DNA from: Myxococcales bacterium
Lineage (GTDB): Bacteria > Myxococcota_A > Bradymonadia > UBA7976 > UBA1532
Reading direction: 5' to 3'
NCBI GenBank assembly: GCA_020633555.1
Contig: JACKDL010000017.1
Location: 62,001 to 126,000, forward strand
Length of the DNA: 64,000 bases
The translations under genes and the position numbers were made by a program. How positions within the stretch are numbered: position 1 is the stretch's first letter; every line of letters starts with the position of its first letter. Below are positions 10,348-21,600 of this stretch, one piece after another. The notes below the pieces were generated by a model. It saw only the letters and a program-made list of their open reading frames with translations. It was not told where the DNA came from and did no database searches.

Positions 10348-10366
10348 GCGCCCCTGGAGGGGGCGC
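10348..10366 (+). terminator. GC hairpin after rodA
   Basis: GCGCCCC / GGGGCGC, a perfect 7-bp stem with a 5-nt loop, 10 bp after the rodA stop and about 30 bp before trxA. No T-run follows, so it may be an attenuating structure rather than a full terminator. Confidence 0.4.
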
Positions 10367-10396
10367 CACCATTGTCCCGCAGAGAGGAACGACGAC

Positions 10397-10729
10397 ATGG
10401 GCAAGTACATCGAGGTCACCGACGCCAGCTTCCAGAAGGACGTGCTCGAGAGCGAGCTGCCGGTGCTGGTGGACTTCTGGGCGCCTTGGTGCGCGCCCTG
10501 CCGGGCCATTGGGCCCCACGTCGAGGCGCTGGCCGAGGAGATGGCCGGGGTGCTGACGGTGGCGAAGGTCAACGTGGACAACAACCCGGGCATCGCCGGA
10601 CAGCTCGGCATCATGGGGATCCCGGCGGTCTTCGTCTTCAAGGGCGGCCAGGTGGTCAACCGCATGAACGGCGCCCCTGCCAGCAACGTGCGCGGTCGCC
10701 TGAAGCAGCTCGTCGAGCCGGCCCTCTGA
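10397..10729 (+). CDS. trxA: thioredoxin
   Basis: 110 residues, standard thioredoxin length. Active site FWAPWCAPCRAIGP (C-A-P-C instead of the commoner C-G-P-C), conserved VAKVNVDNNPGIAGQLGI strand-helix, cis-proline in IMGIPAVFVF, and a C-terminal helix. Cytoplasmic protein-disulfide reductant; no signal peptide. A purine-rich AGAGGA site lies 8-12 bases before the ATG. It stands alone between the elongation and heme operons, flanked on both sides by hairpins. Confidence 0.95.
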   Translation: MGKYIEVTDASFQKDVLESELPVLVDFWAPWCAPCRAIGPHVEALAEEMAGVLTVAKVNVDNNPGIAGQLGIMGIPAVFVFKGGQVVNRMNGAPASNVRGRLKQLVEPAL

Positions 10730-10740
10730 GGCCCCCTTGC

Positions 10741-10764
10741 GCGGTGGGCCCCTGGGCCCGCCGC
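10741..10764 (+). terminator. long GC palindrome after trxA
   Basis: Eleven-base arms (GCGGTGGGCCC / GGGCCCGCCGC, one G-U wobble) separated by 2 nt begin 12 bp after the trxA stop. A second inverted repeat (CGCCCGT ... ACGGGCG, 10762-10786) overlaps its 3' arm. Strongly stable, but no T-run follows. Confidence 0.5.
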
Positions 10765-11039
10765 CCGTCGGCTGCCCCAACGGGCGCCGAGACACCCCCG
10801 CCCCCAGGCTCATCCGAAGCGGTCGTTTGGCCGTTGGCGGTGCCGCGGGTGCCCCGGCGGACCGCGCCGCGGCCCCCGGCAGCCCACGCCTGGACGGCAC
10901 GACCCCAAGGGGGCCGCCGGGGGCTGACACCCTGACCTGCTGCGCGCGGCGCCCTCCCCCAGGGCGGCGTGGTGGGTCGACCCGAGCCGCGGAAGTGCGC
11001 TCGGCGGGCGGCTGAACGCCCGGTGCGGACGGGGGAGGA
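10765..11039. other. non-coding GC-rich gap before the heme operon
   Basis: Together with the hairpin region this is a 310-bp gene-free stretch. It is extremely GC-rich, with runs such as GGCCCCCGGC, and short open frames on both strands have no gene-like features. I see no convincing -10/-35 pair; the heme-operon promoter must be here but is not recognisable by eye. A good ribosome site (GGGGGAGGAG) sits at its right edge. Confidence 0.5.
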
Positions 11040-11828
11040 GTGAACGTGGAGACCTTCTTCGCCATCGGTGTGGGCGCGTACGGTGCCACCACCGCGGGCT
11101 ACCTGGCCTCGCTCTGGAGCGCCCGGCCCGAGCTTGGTCGCATGGCGGCGTGGCTGCTGCGGGGGTCCCTCGTCTTCTGGGGCGTCTTGCTGGTGGCCTT
11201 CGCGATCCAGGCGGGGGTGGGCGGCAGCACCCGCCTCTGGCTCGGGGTCTCGGGTTGGAGCCTGGGCGCGCTCTACCTGTTCCTGCTGCGCCGACACCCC
11301 ATCACGGCCCTGGGCAGCTTCGTCAGCGCCCTGGCCACGGTGCTGGCCAGCCTGGCGCTGCTGATGCACCGGCCCAGCGCCGCCCTGACCGATCCCACCT
11401 GGGGCGCGTGGATCCTGCGGATCCACATCGGCCTGGCCTTCATCGGCGTCACCGCCTTCGGCTTCGCCACCGCCGTGTCGCTCGTCTACCTGCTGCAAGC
11501 GCGCGCGCTGAAGTCGAAGCGGCGGACGGGGCTGCGCAAGCGCCTGCCGCCGCTCGAGGTGCTCGACTCGCTGTCACTGCGCAGCATCATCGTGGGGTTC
11601 CCGTTCTACACCGTCGCGTTGCTGCTGGGTTCGGCCCAGGCGGTGCGCGGCGAGGGCGGCGTGAAGCTGGCGTACATCCTGGCCTGCGTGTCGTGGGCCA
11701 TCTACGGCGCAGTGCTCCAGGCGCGGCTCACGGCGGGCTGGCGCGGTCGGCGCGCCGCCATCCTGACCGCGGTGGGGCTCGTCGCCACCCTGGGGGTGGT
11801 GGCGCTGTACTCGTTGGGAGCGCCCTGA
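11040..11828 (+). CDS. HemX/CcsA-family integral membrane protein
   Basis: 262 residues, about eight membrane segments, starting with GTG after GGGGGAGGAG. The pattern matches the cytochrome c assembly (CcsA/ResC/HemX) family: DPTWGAWILRIHIGLAFIGV, the long helix with TAVSLVYLLQARALKSKRR, the P-FYTVALLLGSAQAV segment and ILACVSWAIYGAVLQ. The heme-handling WWD tryptophan-rich motif of true CcsA is not present, and the gene sits 1 bp upstream of hemA, so the HemX-like subgroup is the better call. HemX in other bacteria lowers GluTR levels; whether that holds here is inference. Confidence 0.8.
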   Translation: MNVETFFAIGVGAYGATTAGYLASLWSARPELGRMAAWLLRGSLVFWGVLLVAFAIQAGVGGSTRLWLGVSGWSLGALYLFLLRRHPITALGSFVSALATVLASLALLMHRPSAALTDPTWGAWILRIHIGLAFIGVTAFGFATAVSLVYLLQARALKSKRRTGLRKRLPPLEVLDSLSLRSIIVGFPFYTVALLLGSAQAVRGEGGVKLAYILACVSWAIYGAVLQARLTAGWRGRRAAILTAVGLVATLGVVALYSLGAP

Positions 11829-11829
11829 C

Positions 11830-13113
11830 ATGCAGTTGATGGTGCTGGGGCTCAGCCACAAGACGGCCCCTGTCCAACTCCGGGAGCGCTTTGCGATCCC
11901 CGAAGACCGGCTGCCCGAGACCGCAGATCGCGTGCGCGCGGCCGGCGGGGCCGAGTCCTTCGTGGTGTCCACCTGCAACCGCACCGAGCTCTACGTGGCC
12001 TGCGAAGAGGGCGTCAGCGATCGGATCGTCGAGGTGCTGGCCGAGCTGGGCGACACCCGGCCAGGCACGGTGCGCGAGCACCTGTACCTGCACTCGGGGC
12101 GCGACGCCGTGCGGCACCTGTTCCGGGTGGCCGCCAGCCTCGACAGCCTGGTGGTGGGGGAGCCGCAGATCCTGGGTCAGCTCAAGGCCGCGTACGAGAC
12201 CTGCCGCGACGCCGGGGTGACCGGCCCGGCGCTCAACCGCGCCACAGAGCGCGCGTTCGCGGTGGCGAAGCGGGTGCGGACCCAGACGGGCATCGGCCGC
12301 AGCTCGGTGTCGGTGAGCTCGGTGGCGGTGGATCTGGCCAAGAACATCTTCGGCACCCTGGACGACAAGCGCGCCGTGCTGCTGGGCGCCGGCAAGATGG
12401 GCGAGCTGGCGGCGCGGCATCTGCGCCAGGCCGGCATCAGCGAGCTGCTGGTGGCCAACCGCAGCATCGAACGGGCCCAGAAGGTGGCCCACGCCCTCGA
12501 CGGCTACCCGCGCTCGTTGACCGAGCTGCCCGAGCTGTTGGTGCAGGCCGACATCATCATCGCCTCCACCGGCGCCCGCGGATACCTGGTCAGCAAGCCC
12601 GAGATGAAGAAGGCCCTGCGGCAACGCAAGTACCGGCCCATCTTCTTCATCGACATCGCGGTGCCCCGCAACATCGATCCCGCGCTCAACCGGCTGGACG
12701 GCGTCTTCGTCTATGACGTCGACGACCTGTCCGAGATGGCCACCGAGAACCTCGCGGCTCGCCGGCGGGAGGCCGAGGCCGCCGAGAACATGGTGGCGCA
12801 GGAGGCGGAGCGCTTCCTCGCCGAGCTGGCCACCGACGCGGTGAAGCCCACCATCGTCGAGCTGCGGCAGCACGCGGCGGCCCTCAAGCAGGCCGAGGTC
12901 GAGAAGGCCCTGCGCAAGCTGCAGGACCTGACGCCCAAGCAGCAGAAGTCGGTGGAGCGCATGGCGGACGGGCTGCTGAACACGTTGCTCCACTCGGTGA
13001 TGATGGAGCTGAAGCGGGCCGCCACCGAGCCGGACGGCCACCGCACCGTCGAGGCCGCTCGGCGCCTTTTCAACCTGGACGCCCCCGCGGGCGACGACGA
13101 GCGAGAGCAGTGA
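11830..13113 (+). CDS. hemA: glutamyl-tRNA reductase
   Basis: 427 residues. Catalyses NADPH-dependent reduction of Glu-tRNA(Glu) to glutamate-1-semialdehyde, the committed step of C5-pathway heme synthesis. Signatures: LGLSHKTAPVQLRERF at the N-terminus, catalytic Cys49 in FVVSTCNRTELYV, VVGEPQILGQLKAAYE, the NADPH-binding LLGAGKMGELAARHL, and the C-terminal dimerisation helices. It shows that the organism makes ALA from glutamate. The stop overlaps the hemC start by 4 nt. Confidence 0.97.
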   Translation: MQLMVLGLSHKTAPVQLRERFAIPEDRLPETADRVRAAGGAESFVVSTCNRTELYVACEEGVSDRIVEVLAELGDTRPGTVREHLYLHSGRDAVRHLFRVAASLDSLVVGEPQILGQLKAAYETCRDAGVTGPALNRATERAFAVAKRVRTQTGIGRSSVSVSSVAVDLAKNIFGTLDDKRAVLLGAGKMGELAARHLRQAGISELLVANRSIERAQKVAHALDGYPRSLTELPELLVQADIIIASTGARGYLVSKPEMKKALRQRKYRPIFFIDIAVPRNIDPALNRLDGVFVYDVDDLSEMATENLAARRREAEAAENMVAQEAERFLAELATDAVKPTIVELRQHAAALKQAEVEKALRKLQDLTPKQQKSVERMADGLLNTLLHSVMMELKRAATEPDGHRTVEAARRLFNLDAPAGDDEREQ

Positions 13114-14036
13114 TCATGACGCCCCTTCGCATCGGCACCCGGGGCTCGGCCCTGGCCCTCTGGCAGGCGGACCACGTGGCCGCCCGGCTCACCGCGGCCA
13201 CCGGCCGGCCCACCGAGCGCATCATCTTCAAGACCCGCGGCGACCACATCCTCGACCGGCCGCTCGCCGAGATCGGCGGCAAGGGCCTGTTCACCAAGGA
13301 GCTCGAGGTGGCCCTGGCGGACGGCGAGATCGATCTCGCCGTGCACAGCCTGAAGGACATGCCGACGAAGCTCCCCGACGGGTTGGTGCTGGGGGCCATC
13401 CCAGAGCGCGCCGACGTGCGCGACGCCTGGATCACCCGGCCCGGCGAGGCCGACGCCACGCCCGGCACCATCGGGACGGCCAGCCTGCGCCGCGCCTGCC
13501 TGGCCAAGCGCCAGTTCGCCGGCGCCCACATCGAGCCCATCCGTGGCAACGTGCAGACCCGGCTGCACCGGGTGCTGGACGAGCCGCCCCGCCAGGTGGA
13601 CGCGGTGGTGCTGGCCTGGGCCGGCCTGTCGCGGATCGGGCTCATCGACCGCGACGACGTGACCATCACGCCCCTGGACCCCGAGGTCTGGATCCCGGCG
13701 GTGGGGCAGGGGGCGCTGGCGGTGGAGTGTCGGGCCGACGACGCCGACACCCTGGCGGCGCTGGCGACGATCCACCATGCGGACACGGCCCGCTGCGTCA
13801 CTGCGGAGCGGGCCTTCCTGCGGGCGGTGGAAGGGGACTGCCGGGTGCCCGTGGGCGCCTACGCCACGGTGAGTGACGACGGCCGCCTGACCTTGCGCGC
13901 CTTCGTCGGCCACCCGGACGGCTCTGCCTACCTGCCGGCGACCGAGTCCGACGACGATCCCGAGGCGCTCGGGGCGTCCGTGGCCCGCCGGCTGCTGGCG
14001 GCCGGCGGCGCCGAGCTCCTGGCGTCGCTGCGGTAG
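13110..14036 (+). CDS. hemC: porphobilinogen deaminase (hydroxymethylbilane synthase)
   Basis: 308 residues from the GTG overlapping the hemA stop; ATG at 13116 is an alternative start that only removes two residues. Polymerises four porphobilinogens into hydroxymethylbilane. Seen: IGTRGSALALWQADHV, DRPLAEIGGKGLFTKELE, DLAVHSLKDMPT, ASLRRACL, IRGNVQTRLH, and the dipyrromethane-cofactor cysteine (about residue 244) in EGDCRVPVGAYA. The product feeds the HemD domain encoded 3 bp downstream. Confidence 0.97.
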   Translation: MIMTPLRIGTRGSALALWQADHVAARLTAATGRPTERIIFKTRGDHILDRPLAEIGGKGLFTKELEVALADGEIDLAVHSLKDMPTKLPDGLVLGAIPERADVRDAWITRPGEADATPGTIGTASLRRACLAKRQFAGAHIEPIRGNVQTRLHRVLDEPPRQVDAVVLAWAGLSRIGLIDRDDVTITPLDPEVWIPAVGQGALAVECRADDADTLAALATIHHADTARCVTAERAFLRAVEGDCRVPVGAYATVSDDGRLTLRAFVGHPDGSAYLPATESDDDPEALGASVARRLLAAGGAELLASLR

Positions 14037-14039
14037 CCC

Positions 14040-15512
14040 ATGCCCGGCCTGGTCTACTTGGTCGGCGCCGGCCCCTGGTCGCCCGATCTGCTCACGGCGC
14101 GGGGCCAGGGCCTGCTGGCGATGGCCGACGCGGTGCTCCACGACCCCGATTGCAACCCGGATCTGCTGGCGCTGGCGAGCCCTGGGGCCGAGCGGCTGCC
14201 CGTGGCGGACGCCGCGCAGGCGGTGGCGACCATGGTGCGCCGAGCGGCCGCCGGCGACGTGGTGGTCCGCCTGACGCCGGGCGATCCCGCCGTCTTCGGG
14301 CCCCACCTGGAGATCGAGGGGCTGGTGGCGGCGGGCGTGCCGCACGAGGTGGTGCCGGGAGTCCTTCAGGTGGCGGCCGGGGCGTCGCAGGCGGGGCTGG
14401 CGCTCACGGGCGCCTCTGGCGGGCGGACCGTGGCCTTCGGGACCGATGATCTCGCGACGGAGAGCGGCTGGGCCGATCTGGCCCAGGCCGACACGGTTGC
14501 CGTCTCCCTCACGGCCCAGCCTCCGGGGGGGATCGCGCAGGCGCTGTTGGCCGCAGGCCGCGATCCGCAGACGCCCGCGGCGTTGATCCGCCGGCCGAGC
14601 CGCCCCGATCAGCACCTGGTGTGGACGACGCTCGGTCAGGTCCAGGCGGCCTGGCGCCACCAGCGGCTGACGCCCCCTGCGGTCCTCCTGGTGGGGCCCG
14701 CCGCCGCCGCCCACGCCGCGCGATCGGCACCGCGCCACAAGCCGCTGCACGGCCGCCGGATCGGCGTCACCCGCAGCGCCGCCCAGCAGGGCCCGCTGGT
14801 GGGCCGGCTGGCCGAGCTGGGTGCCGAGGTGGTCGCCATGCCCACCATCCACGTCACCGCGCCCGACGATCCGGCTCGGGTGGCCGAGGCCGTGGCGGCG
14901 CTGGGCACGTACCACTGGGTGCTGTTCACAAGCGCCAATGGCGTCGACCGTTTCCTGGACGCCGTCTATGCCCAGGGGCGGGACCCCCGGGCCTTCGGGA
15001 GCGCGCGGCTGGCGTGCATCGGGCCTGCGACGGCCCGCCGGCTGCGCCAGCGCGGCCTGGTCCCCGACCTGATCCCCGAGCGCTATGTGGCCGAGGCCTT
15101 CCTCGAGGCCCTGCCGGAGGATCTCGAGGGCGTGCGGGTGCTACTGCCTCGGGCCGAGGTCGCCCGCGAGGTCCTGCCGGACACCCTGCGGCAGCGAGGC
15201 GCGACGGTGGATGTGGTGCCGGTCTATCGCACGGTGCCCGCGGCGGTGGCGCCCGAGGCGCGCCTGCGCGTGGTCCGTGGCGAAGTGGATCTGCTGACCT
15301 TCACGGCGTCGTCCACCGTCAGCCAGTTCGTCGAGGCGCTCTCGAGCGACGAGCTCGCTGAGGTCGTCGCGCGGGTCCCTGCGGCGTGTATCGGCCCCAT
15401 CACCGCCCAGACGGCGCGGGCCGCCGGTTTCCACGTGGCCATCGAGGCGGCGCGGTTCACGGTGCCTGGTCTGGTGGACGCCGTGGTGGCCTGGGCCGCG
15501 CCAGAACCCTGA
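14040..15512 (+). CDS. degenerate SUMT-like domain fused to uroporphyrinogen-III synthase
   Basis: 490 residues in two parts. Residues 1-230 have the fold order of uroporphyrinogen-III C-methyltransferase (CobA): VYLVGAGPWSPDLLTARG for the usual GPGDPxLLT motif, RLTPGDPAVFGP for RLKxGDPxxFGRGxEE, VVPGVLQVAAGASQAGLALTG for PG(I/V)xS...AGIPLTHR, and LLVGPAA near the end. Several conserved positions are changed (no RGxEE, no THR), so methylation is doubtful. Residues 245-485 are a HemD domain (RIGVTRSAAQQGPLVGRLAELGAEV in shortened form, VLFTSANGVDRFLD, CIGPATARRLRQRG, LLTFTASSTVSQF, CIGPITAQTARAAG), which closes hydroxymethylbilane to uroporphyrinogen III. A fused CobA-HemD gene ending a hemA-hemC operon is a known arrangement. 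No hemB is in the window. Confidence 0.88.
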   Translation: MPGLVYLVGAGPWSPDLLTARGQGLLAMADAVLHDPDCNPDLLALASPGAERLPVADAAQAVATMVRRAAAGDVVVRLTPGDPAVFGPHLEIEGLVAAGVPHEVVPGVLQVAAGASQAGLALTGASGGRTVAFGTDDLATESGWADLAQADTVAVSLTAQPPGGIAQALLAAGRDPQTPAALIRRPSRPDQHLVWTTLGQVQAAWRHQRLTPPAVLLVGPAAAAHAARSAPRHKPLHGRRIGVTRSAAQQGPLVGRLAELGAEVVAMPTIHVTAPDDPARVAEAVAALGTYHWVLFTSANGVDRFLDAVYAQGRDPRAFGSARLACIGPATARRLRQRGLVPDLIPERYVAEAFLEALPEDLEGVRVLLPRAEVAREVLPDTLRQRGATVDVVPVYRTVPAAVAPEARLRVVRGEVDLLTFTASSTVSQFVEALSSDELAEVVARVPAACIGPITAQTARAAGFHVAIEAARFTVPGLVDAVVAWAAPEP

Positions 15513-15622
15513 CCGGGAGGTCGGCGCCCGCTGTCACCCTGACGGCCCGTTGCGTCAAAGGCCCGAAATTGATTAAGCCTGCACACTGGCGAGGGGCCAT
15601 GGAGGGCCCCCCGGGGGGTTGC

Positions 15623-18600
15623 ATGAGTTCGAGTGGGTGGAAGGCCTGGGCGGTCGCGGCCGCGAGCTGCGCGTTGTTGTTCGGCTGCGTGGCCGACGAA
15701 GGCGGCGACGGCGCGGCGGACGACGGCACGGGCCAGCCGGAGGCGGGGATCCGGCTCGACATGGGCGCCGGGGGTGCCGGTGGCGAGGGCGGCGAAGGCG
15801 GCGCTGGTGGCATGGGCGGCCAGGGCGGCGAAGGCGGCATGGGCGGCATGGGCGGCCAGGGCGGCATGGGCGGTGAGGGGGGCGCCCCGCCCCCAGCATG
15901 CAGCGACGGCGTCGACAATGATCAGGACGGTCAGATCGACCACCCGGCGGACCCCGGCTGCGAGAGCCCCGAGGACGACGACGAGACCGATCCGCCCATG
16001 ATGAACCAGTGCGCGGACGGGCTGGACAACGACGGGGACGGCGCGGTGGACCTCGCCGACTCGGACTGCGTCAACGGCCTGGACCCCACCGAGGACGGCC
16101 AGGACGCCGTCACCGCCTGCAGCAACGGCCTGGACGACGATCAGGACGGGATCACCGACTTCCCGATGGATCCCGGCTGCGGCGCCGCGGGCGACGACGA
16201 TGAGGCCGATCCGGCCGCCCCCCGGGCCTGCGGCAACGGGATGGATGACGACGGCGACGGCGCCATCGACTTCCCCAACGATCCGGGCTGCCAGGGCGTG
16301 GGCGATCCCGACGAGACGGATCCCGCGGTCCTGCCGGCCTGCGGCAACGGGATCGACGACGACGGCGACGGCGCCACCGACTACCCCGCGGACTCGGGGT
16401 GCACCAGCGCCGCGGATCCGGCCGAGGCCAGCTCGTGCCCGGCGGGCGTCGAGGTCATCGACCTGAACGCACACCTGGCCGACAACGAGAGCTGGGAGGG
16501 CTCCACCGAGGGCGGCAGCGCGGCGCTTCAGGGCTCCTGCGGCGGCGGCGCGGGCCCCGAGCGGGTCTTCGCCTACCGGGTGTCGCGGGAGCTGCGCCGG
16601 ATCGCCTTCCGCACCGACAACGAGTTCACCGCCGTGCCCACGGTGGTCTACATCAAGAACGACTGCGAGGTGGCCGAGGATCTGGCCTGCAACCGCGGTG
16701 CGGGGGAGACCCCGGGGACCGTGGCCCGGCTCGATGAGCCCGCTCAGGGCCTCTACTACGTGGTCGTCGACACCGGCAGCCGCGTGGTGGGCCCGGGCAA
16801 CTTCCGCCTGACCGTCGAGGAGACCGCGGCCCCGCACTGCCGGGATGGCGTGGACAACGACGGCGACGGCCTGCTGGATCTTGCCGATCCCGGCTGCGTG
16901 TCCCCCGATGATGAGGACGAGGCCGATCCCGAGGCGGTGCCCGAGTGCGCCGACGGCATCGACAACGACCAGGACGGCGCCATCGACTACCCGGCGGACA
17001 TGGACTGCACCGCCGCCGGCGTCGATCGCGAGCGGCCCCTGTGCGGCATCGACTTCCCCAACGTGGTCGAGGTGGGCCAGGACGGCGCCCAGCTCGTGGT
17101 GGATCTCGAGGAGGGCATGAGCCTGGCCGAGCCGAGCTGCGTCTTCCTGGAGACCGGCACCGAGTATGTGGTGCAGCTCACCCTCGACGATCCGTCGGAT
17201 GTGGCCTATGAGCTGTCGGTCGAGGGCCCGCCCGACGGCATCCCCCCGACGGTCGCCATGTACCTGCGCAGCGACTGCGCCGACGCGAACAGCGAGATGG
17301 CCTGCACCAGCGCGGCGGGCGCTGGCACCCTGCGCGGCCTGGAGGCGGGCACCTACTTCCTGTTCGTGGACGCCGCCGGCATCGTGCCGCCCGGCACGGC
17401 CATCAACCTCACCCTGGCGCCTTCGAGCAATGTCCGGCAGTGCAACGACGGCCTGGACAACGACGACGACGGCGTCATCGACCTGGCGGATCCCGGCTGC
17501 GAGCAGGGGATGGACAACAACGAGGCTGATCCGTTGATGCCCCCTGCCTGCGCCGACGGCGTGGACAACGACGGCGATGGGGCCATCGACTGGCCGGCCG
17601 ACGCCGAGTGCCGCGCGGCCGGCGACCTGGACGAGCGCCTGAGCTGTGAGGCCACCGATGACGTCATCGCCGTGGGCATGGACGGCGGCGCCTTCGACTA
17701 CGACACCGCTGACGGCCGGCAGGGCCTGTTCGGCAGCACCTGCGCCGGCGGCGCGGGCAGCCCCGAGCAGGTCTTCGAGTTGACCCTCACGGGCCCGGCC
17801 CGGGTGGTGGCCGAGATCACCGCCTTCGCCGGCGACTCGGCCCTGCACATGCGCACCGTCTGCGACGACGCCGACGCCCAGGTGGCCTGCGACGATGACG
17901 GCGGCGATGGCCTGCTGTCGCGGCTGAGCTTCAACCGCCTGGAGGCCGGCCGGTACTTCTTCTTCGCTGACGGCTTCGGCGCGAACCGCGCCGGCGCGGG
18001 CACCATCGAGTTCACCGTCGAGGCCCTCGAGGTCCCCGAGTGCATGGACGAGGCCGACAACGACGGCGATGGTCTGGTGGACGCGGCCGATCCGGGCTGT
18101 GAGACGCCCTTCGACGCCACCGAGGCGGATCCCGCCGCGCCCCCGGCCTGCGCCGACATGGTGGACAACGACGACGACGGCCTCATCGACTTCCCGAATG
18201 ATCCCGGTTGCCATGCGGCCGGCGGCCCCATCGAGACCGATCACTGCGCGGCGGGCTTGCCCCTCATCGAGGTGGGTCAGGCCGGCGGCGACTTCCCGTT
18301 CCGCTCCGGGGACGGCGGCAACCTGACCCGCGGTAGCTGCGGCGTGGGCGATGGCCTGGAGCAGGTCTTCGCGGTGACCCTCGACGACCCTTCGAACGTC
18401 ACCGTGACCGTCACCGACGAGGCCGGTGCGCCGGCCCCCACCGTCATGTACATGCGGGCGGACTGCGACGACGCTGCCGGCGAAGCGGCTTGCTCCACCA
18501 ACGGCACCTTGCGCGGGCGCCAGCTCGATCGGGGTACCTGGTATGTCTTCATCGAGCGTGGCCGCGACGTGGCGGCGCCGGCGGGGGACTGGACCGCCAC

Positions 18601-21600
18601 GTTCGCCATCGAGAGCCTGATCACGCAGTGCAATGACCAGATCGACAACGACGGCGACATGCTCATCGACTTCGCCGATCCGGGCTGCTTCGACGGCCGT
18701 GACAACGACGAGACCGATCCGGCCGTGCTGCCGGAGTGCGCCGACGGCGTCGACAACGACGAGGACGGCGCCACCGACTACCCCGAGGACGAGGACTGTC
18801 TCACCGCCGGTGGGCTGACCGAGGCCACCCGCTGTGCCGAGGTGCAGGCCATCGAGGTGGGCCAGGCCGGCGGCGTGTTCAACATCAACCCGGCGGACGC
18901 ACCGGACGGCGCCTACGAGTCGAGCTGCGACGGCGGCGGCGTGGGCGAGGACACGGTCTTCGCGTTGACCCTGGAGGAGCGCTCGCGGATCACCGTGGAG
19001 ACGCTGGACGTCGAGGGCGGCAACGCCAGCCACATCGTGTCGCTGCGCAGCGCTTGCGACGATCCGGCCAGCGAGCTGGAGTGCAAGAGCAGCTTCACGG
19101 CCCGCCTGTCGGTGGGCGAGCTCATGCCTGGCACCTACTTCATCGTGGCCGAGCGCGATCTCTTCGGTGACGAGGGCGCCTTCGACGTGGCCATCACCGT
19201 CGAGAGCCTGGTGCGCGAGTGCAACGACGAGGTGGACAACGACGACGACGGCTTGATCGACCTGGACGATCCCGGCTGCGAGCGGGCCACCGACGACGAC
19301 GAGACCGATCCGGCCGAGGCGCCCGAGTGCTCGGACGGCATCGACAACGACGACGACGGCGTCATCGACTACCCCAACGACGACGGCTGCCCCGCTGCCG
19401 GCGACGACAGCGAGATCCTGCGCTGCGAGGGCAGCGACAACGTGATCGAGGTCGGTCAGGAGGGCGGCCGGTTCCAGGGCAACAGCGCCGGCAACGGCGA
19501 CAACTACAACGGCGCGGCCTGTGGCGGCGGGGGACGCAGCGAGGAGCAGGTCTTCCAGCTCACGCTGGACTTCCCGTCCCTGGTGACCGCCGAGATCGTG
19601 GCGGCCGACTTCGACACCATGATGTTCGCCCGCGCGGGCAACTGCGACGAGGGCGCCTTCATCGACTGCGACGACGACGGCGGCGCGGGCCTGCTGTCCC
19701 TGCTGGACTTCGGTGGGCAGGTGCTGGAGCCCGGCGTCTACTACATCTACGCCGACGCCTTCAGCGCCGGGAACGCCGGCGCCATCGAGGTGGACTTCCG
19801 CATCGTCAGCCAGGTGGCGCAGTGCAACGACCTGGCCGACAACGACGGCGACGGCCTCATCGACCTGGCTGATCCGGGCTGCGTCGAGGGCCTCGATGAT
19901 GACGAGGCCGATCCGGCCGAGGTGCCCCAGTGCGCCGACGGTGTGGACAACGACCTGGACGGCCTGATCGACTTCCCGAACGACCCCGAGTGTGCGGCGG
20001 CGGGCGGCGACATCGAGGCGCCCTTCTGCCTCGCGATGCCCGGCGACCTGCCGGTCATCCCGGGCCCCGTGGGCGGCGTCATCGCCGTGGATCCCGACGA
20101 GGCCGGGGCCGACGCCTTCCAGGCGAGCTGCGGCAACGGCGCGGGCGGCGAGGCGGTGCAGGTGCTGCAGCTCCCGGTCCGCTCCGTCGTGGCGGTGGCG
20201 GTGGAGGGCGTCGACGGCGCGGCGGCCAACTCGGTGGTGTCCATCCGGGGGATCTGCGACGACGTCGACACCCAGGTGCTCTGCAAGGGCTCCTTCACGG
20301 CGCGCAGCCAGGCCACCCTGGAGGCGGGCACCTACTACGTCATCGTCGACAGCACGGCGGCGGCCGATCCGGCCCCCTTCAACCTGATCGTCGACATCCA
20401 GCCGCTGATCACCGAGTGCAACGATGAGGTGGACAACGACGACGACGGCCTCATCGACCTGGCCGATCCGGGCTGCACCTTCGAGCTCGACCTGTCCGAG
20501 GCCGATCCCGATGTGGCGCCGGAGTGTGCCGACGGCGTCGACAACGACGAGGACGGCCTGATCGACTTCGGCGAGGATCCGGAGTGCTACGCCGCGGGTA
20601 CCCCGTCGGAGCTGGCGGCGTGCGCCCAGCTCGACGAGGTGGTGCTGTGGGCCGGCGATCCGGTCGTCGTGGCACCCAACGCCGAGGGGCGCGACGTCTA
20701 CGCGGCGACCTGTGGCAACCAGGAGAACGGCGAGGTGGCCATCGGCGTGCAGATCGCCGAGCTGTCCAACTTCACCGTCTCGGTCACCGACGCCAACGGC
20801 GAGCCGGTGACAGCGGTGGTGGGCATCCGCCGGGCCTGCGATGTGGCTGACACCGAGGTGGCCTGCAAGGGCGCCTTCAGTGACGCGGTGACGGTCTCGT
20901 CCGCCGAGCCGGGCCTGTACTACCTGATCGTCGACGCCGATCAGGCGGTGGTGGACGACATCACCGTCACGGTGGACGTGGTGTCCCTCATCGGCCCCTG
21001 CAACGACGAGGTGGACAACGACGAGGACGGCCTGATCGACCTGGCGGATCCCGGCTGCGCCGGGCCCTTCGGGGCGAGCGAGGACGATCCGGCTGAGGCC
21101 CCGGTCTGCGCCGATGGCCTGGACAACGACGACGACGGCGCCACCGACTTCCCCGACGACCCCGAGTGCCAGGCCGCGGGCTGGGGCTTCGAGGAGCTGG
21201 TGTGCCTGGCCGAGGCGCCCGTGGCCGTGCTGGTGGATGAGGGCGCGCAGCTCGTGCTCAACACCGTGGGCACGGGCAACGACTACGAGGCCACGTGCGG
21301 CGGCAGCGCGCGGTCGGCGGAGCAGGTGGTGCTCCTGCGGCTGTCGGCGGCGGCCGACGTGACGGTGGAGACCACCAACTCGGACTTCGACACGGTGCTC
21401 TACATCCGCACCGTCTGTGACGACGCCGAGGCCGAGATCGCCTGCGATGACGACGGCGGCGCGGGCACCCAGTCCCTCATCGCCAGCAACCTCGAGGCGG
21501 GCGACTACTACATCTTCGTCGACGGCTTCGGGGCCGGCGACGGCGGCAACACCACCCTGGTGGTGACCGTGGACGACGGCGCCATGCCGCCGCCCCCTGC

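Noticed and set aside
15760..15895. Short regular repeats that could suggest a CRISPR array or satellite
   Set aside because: Period is in multiples of 3, in frame, with no distinct spacers; it encodes the Gly-rich tether.
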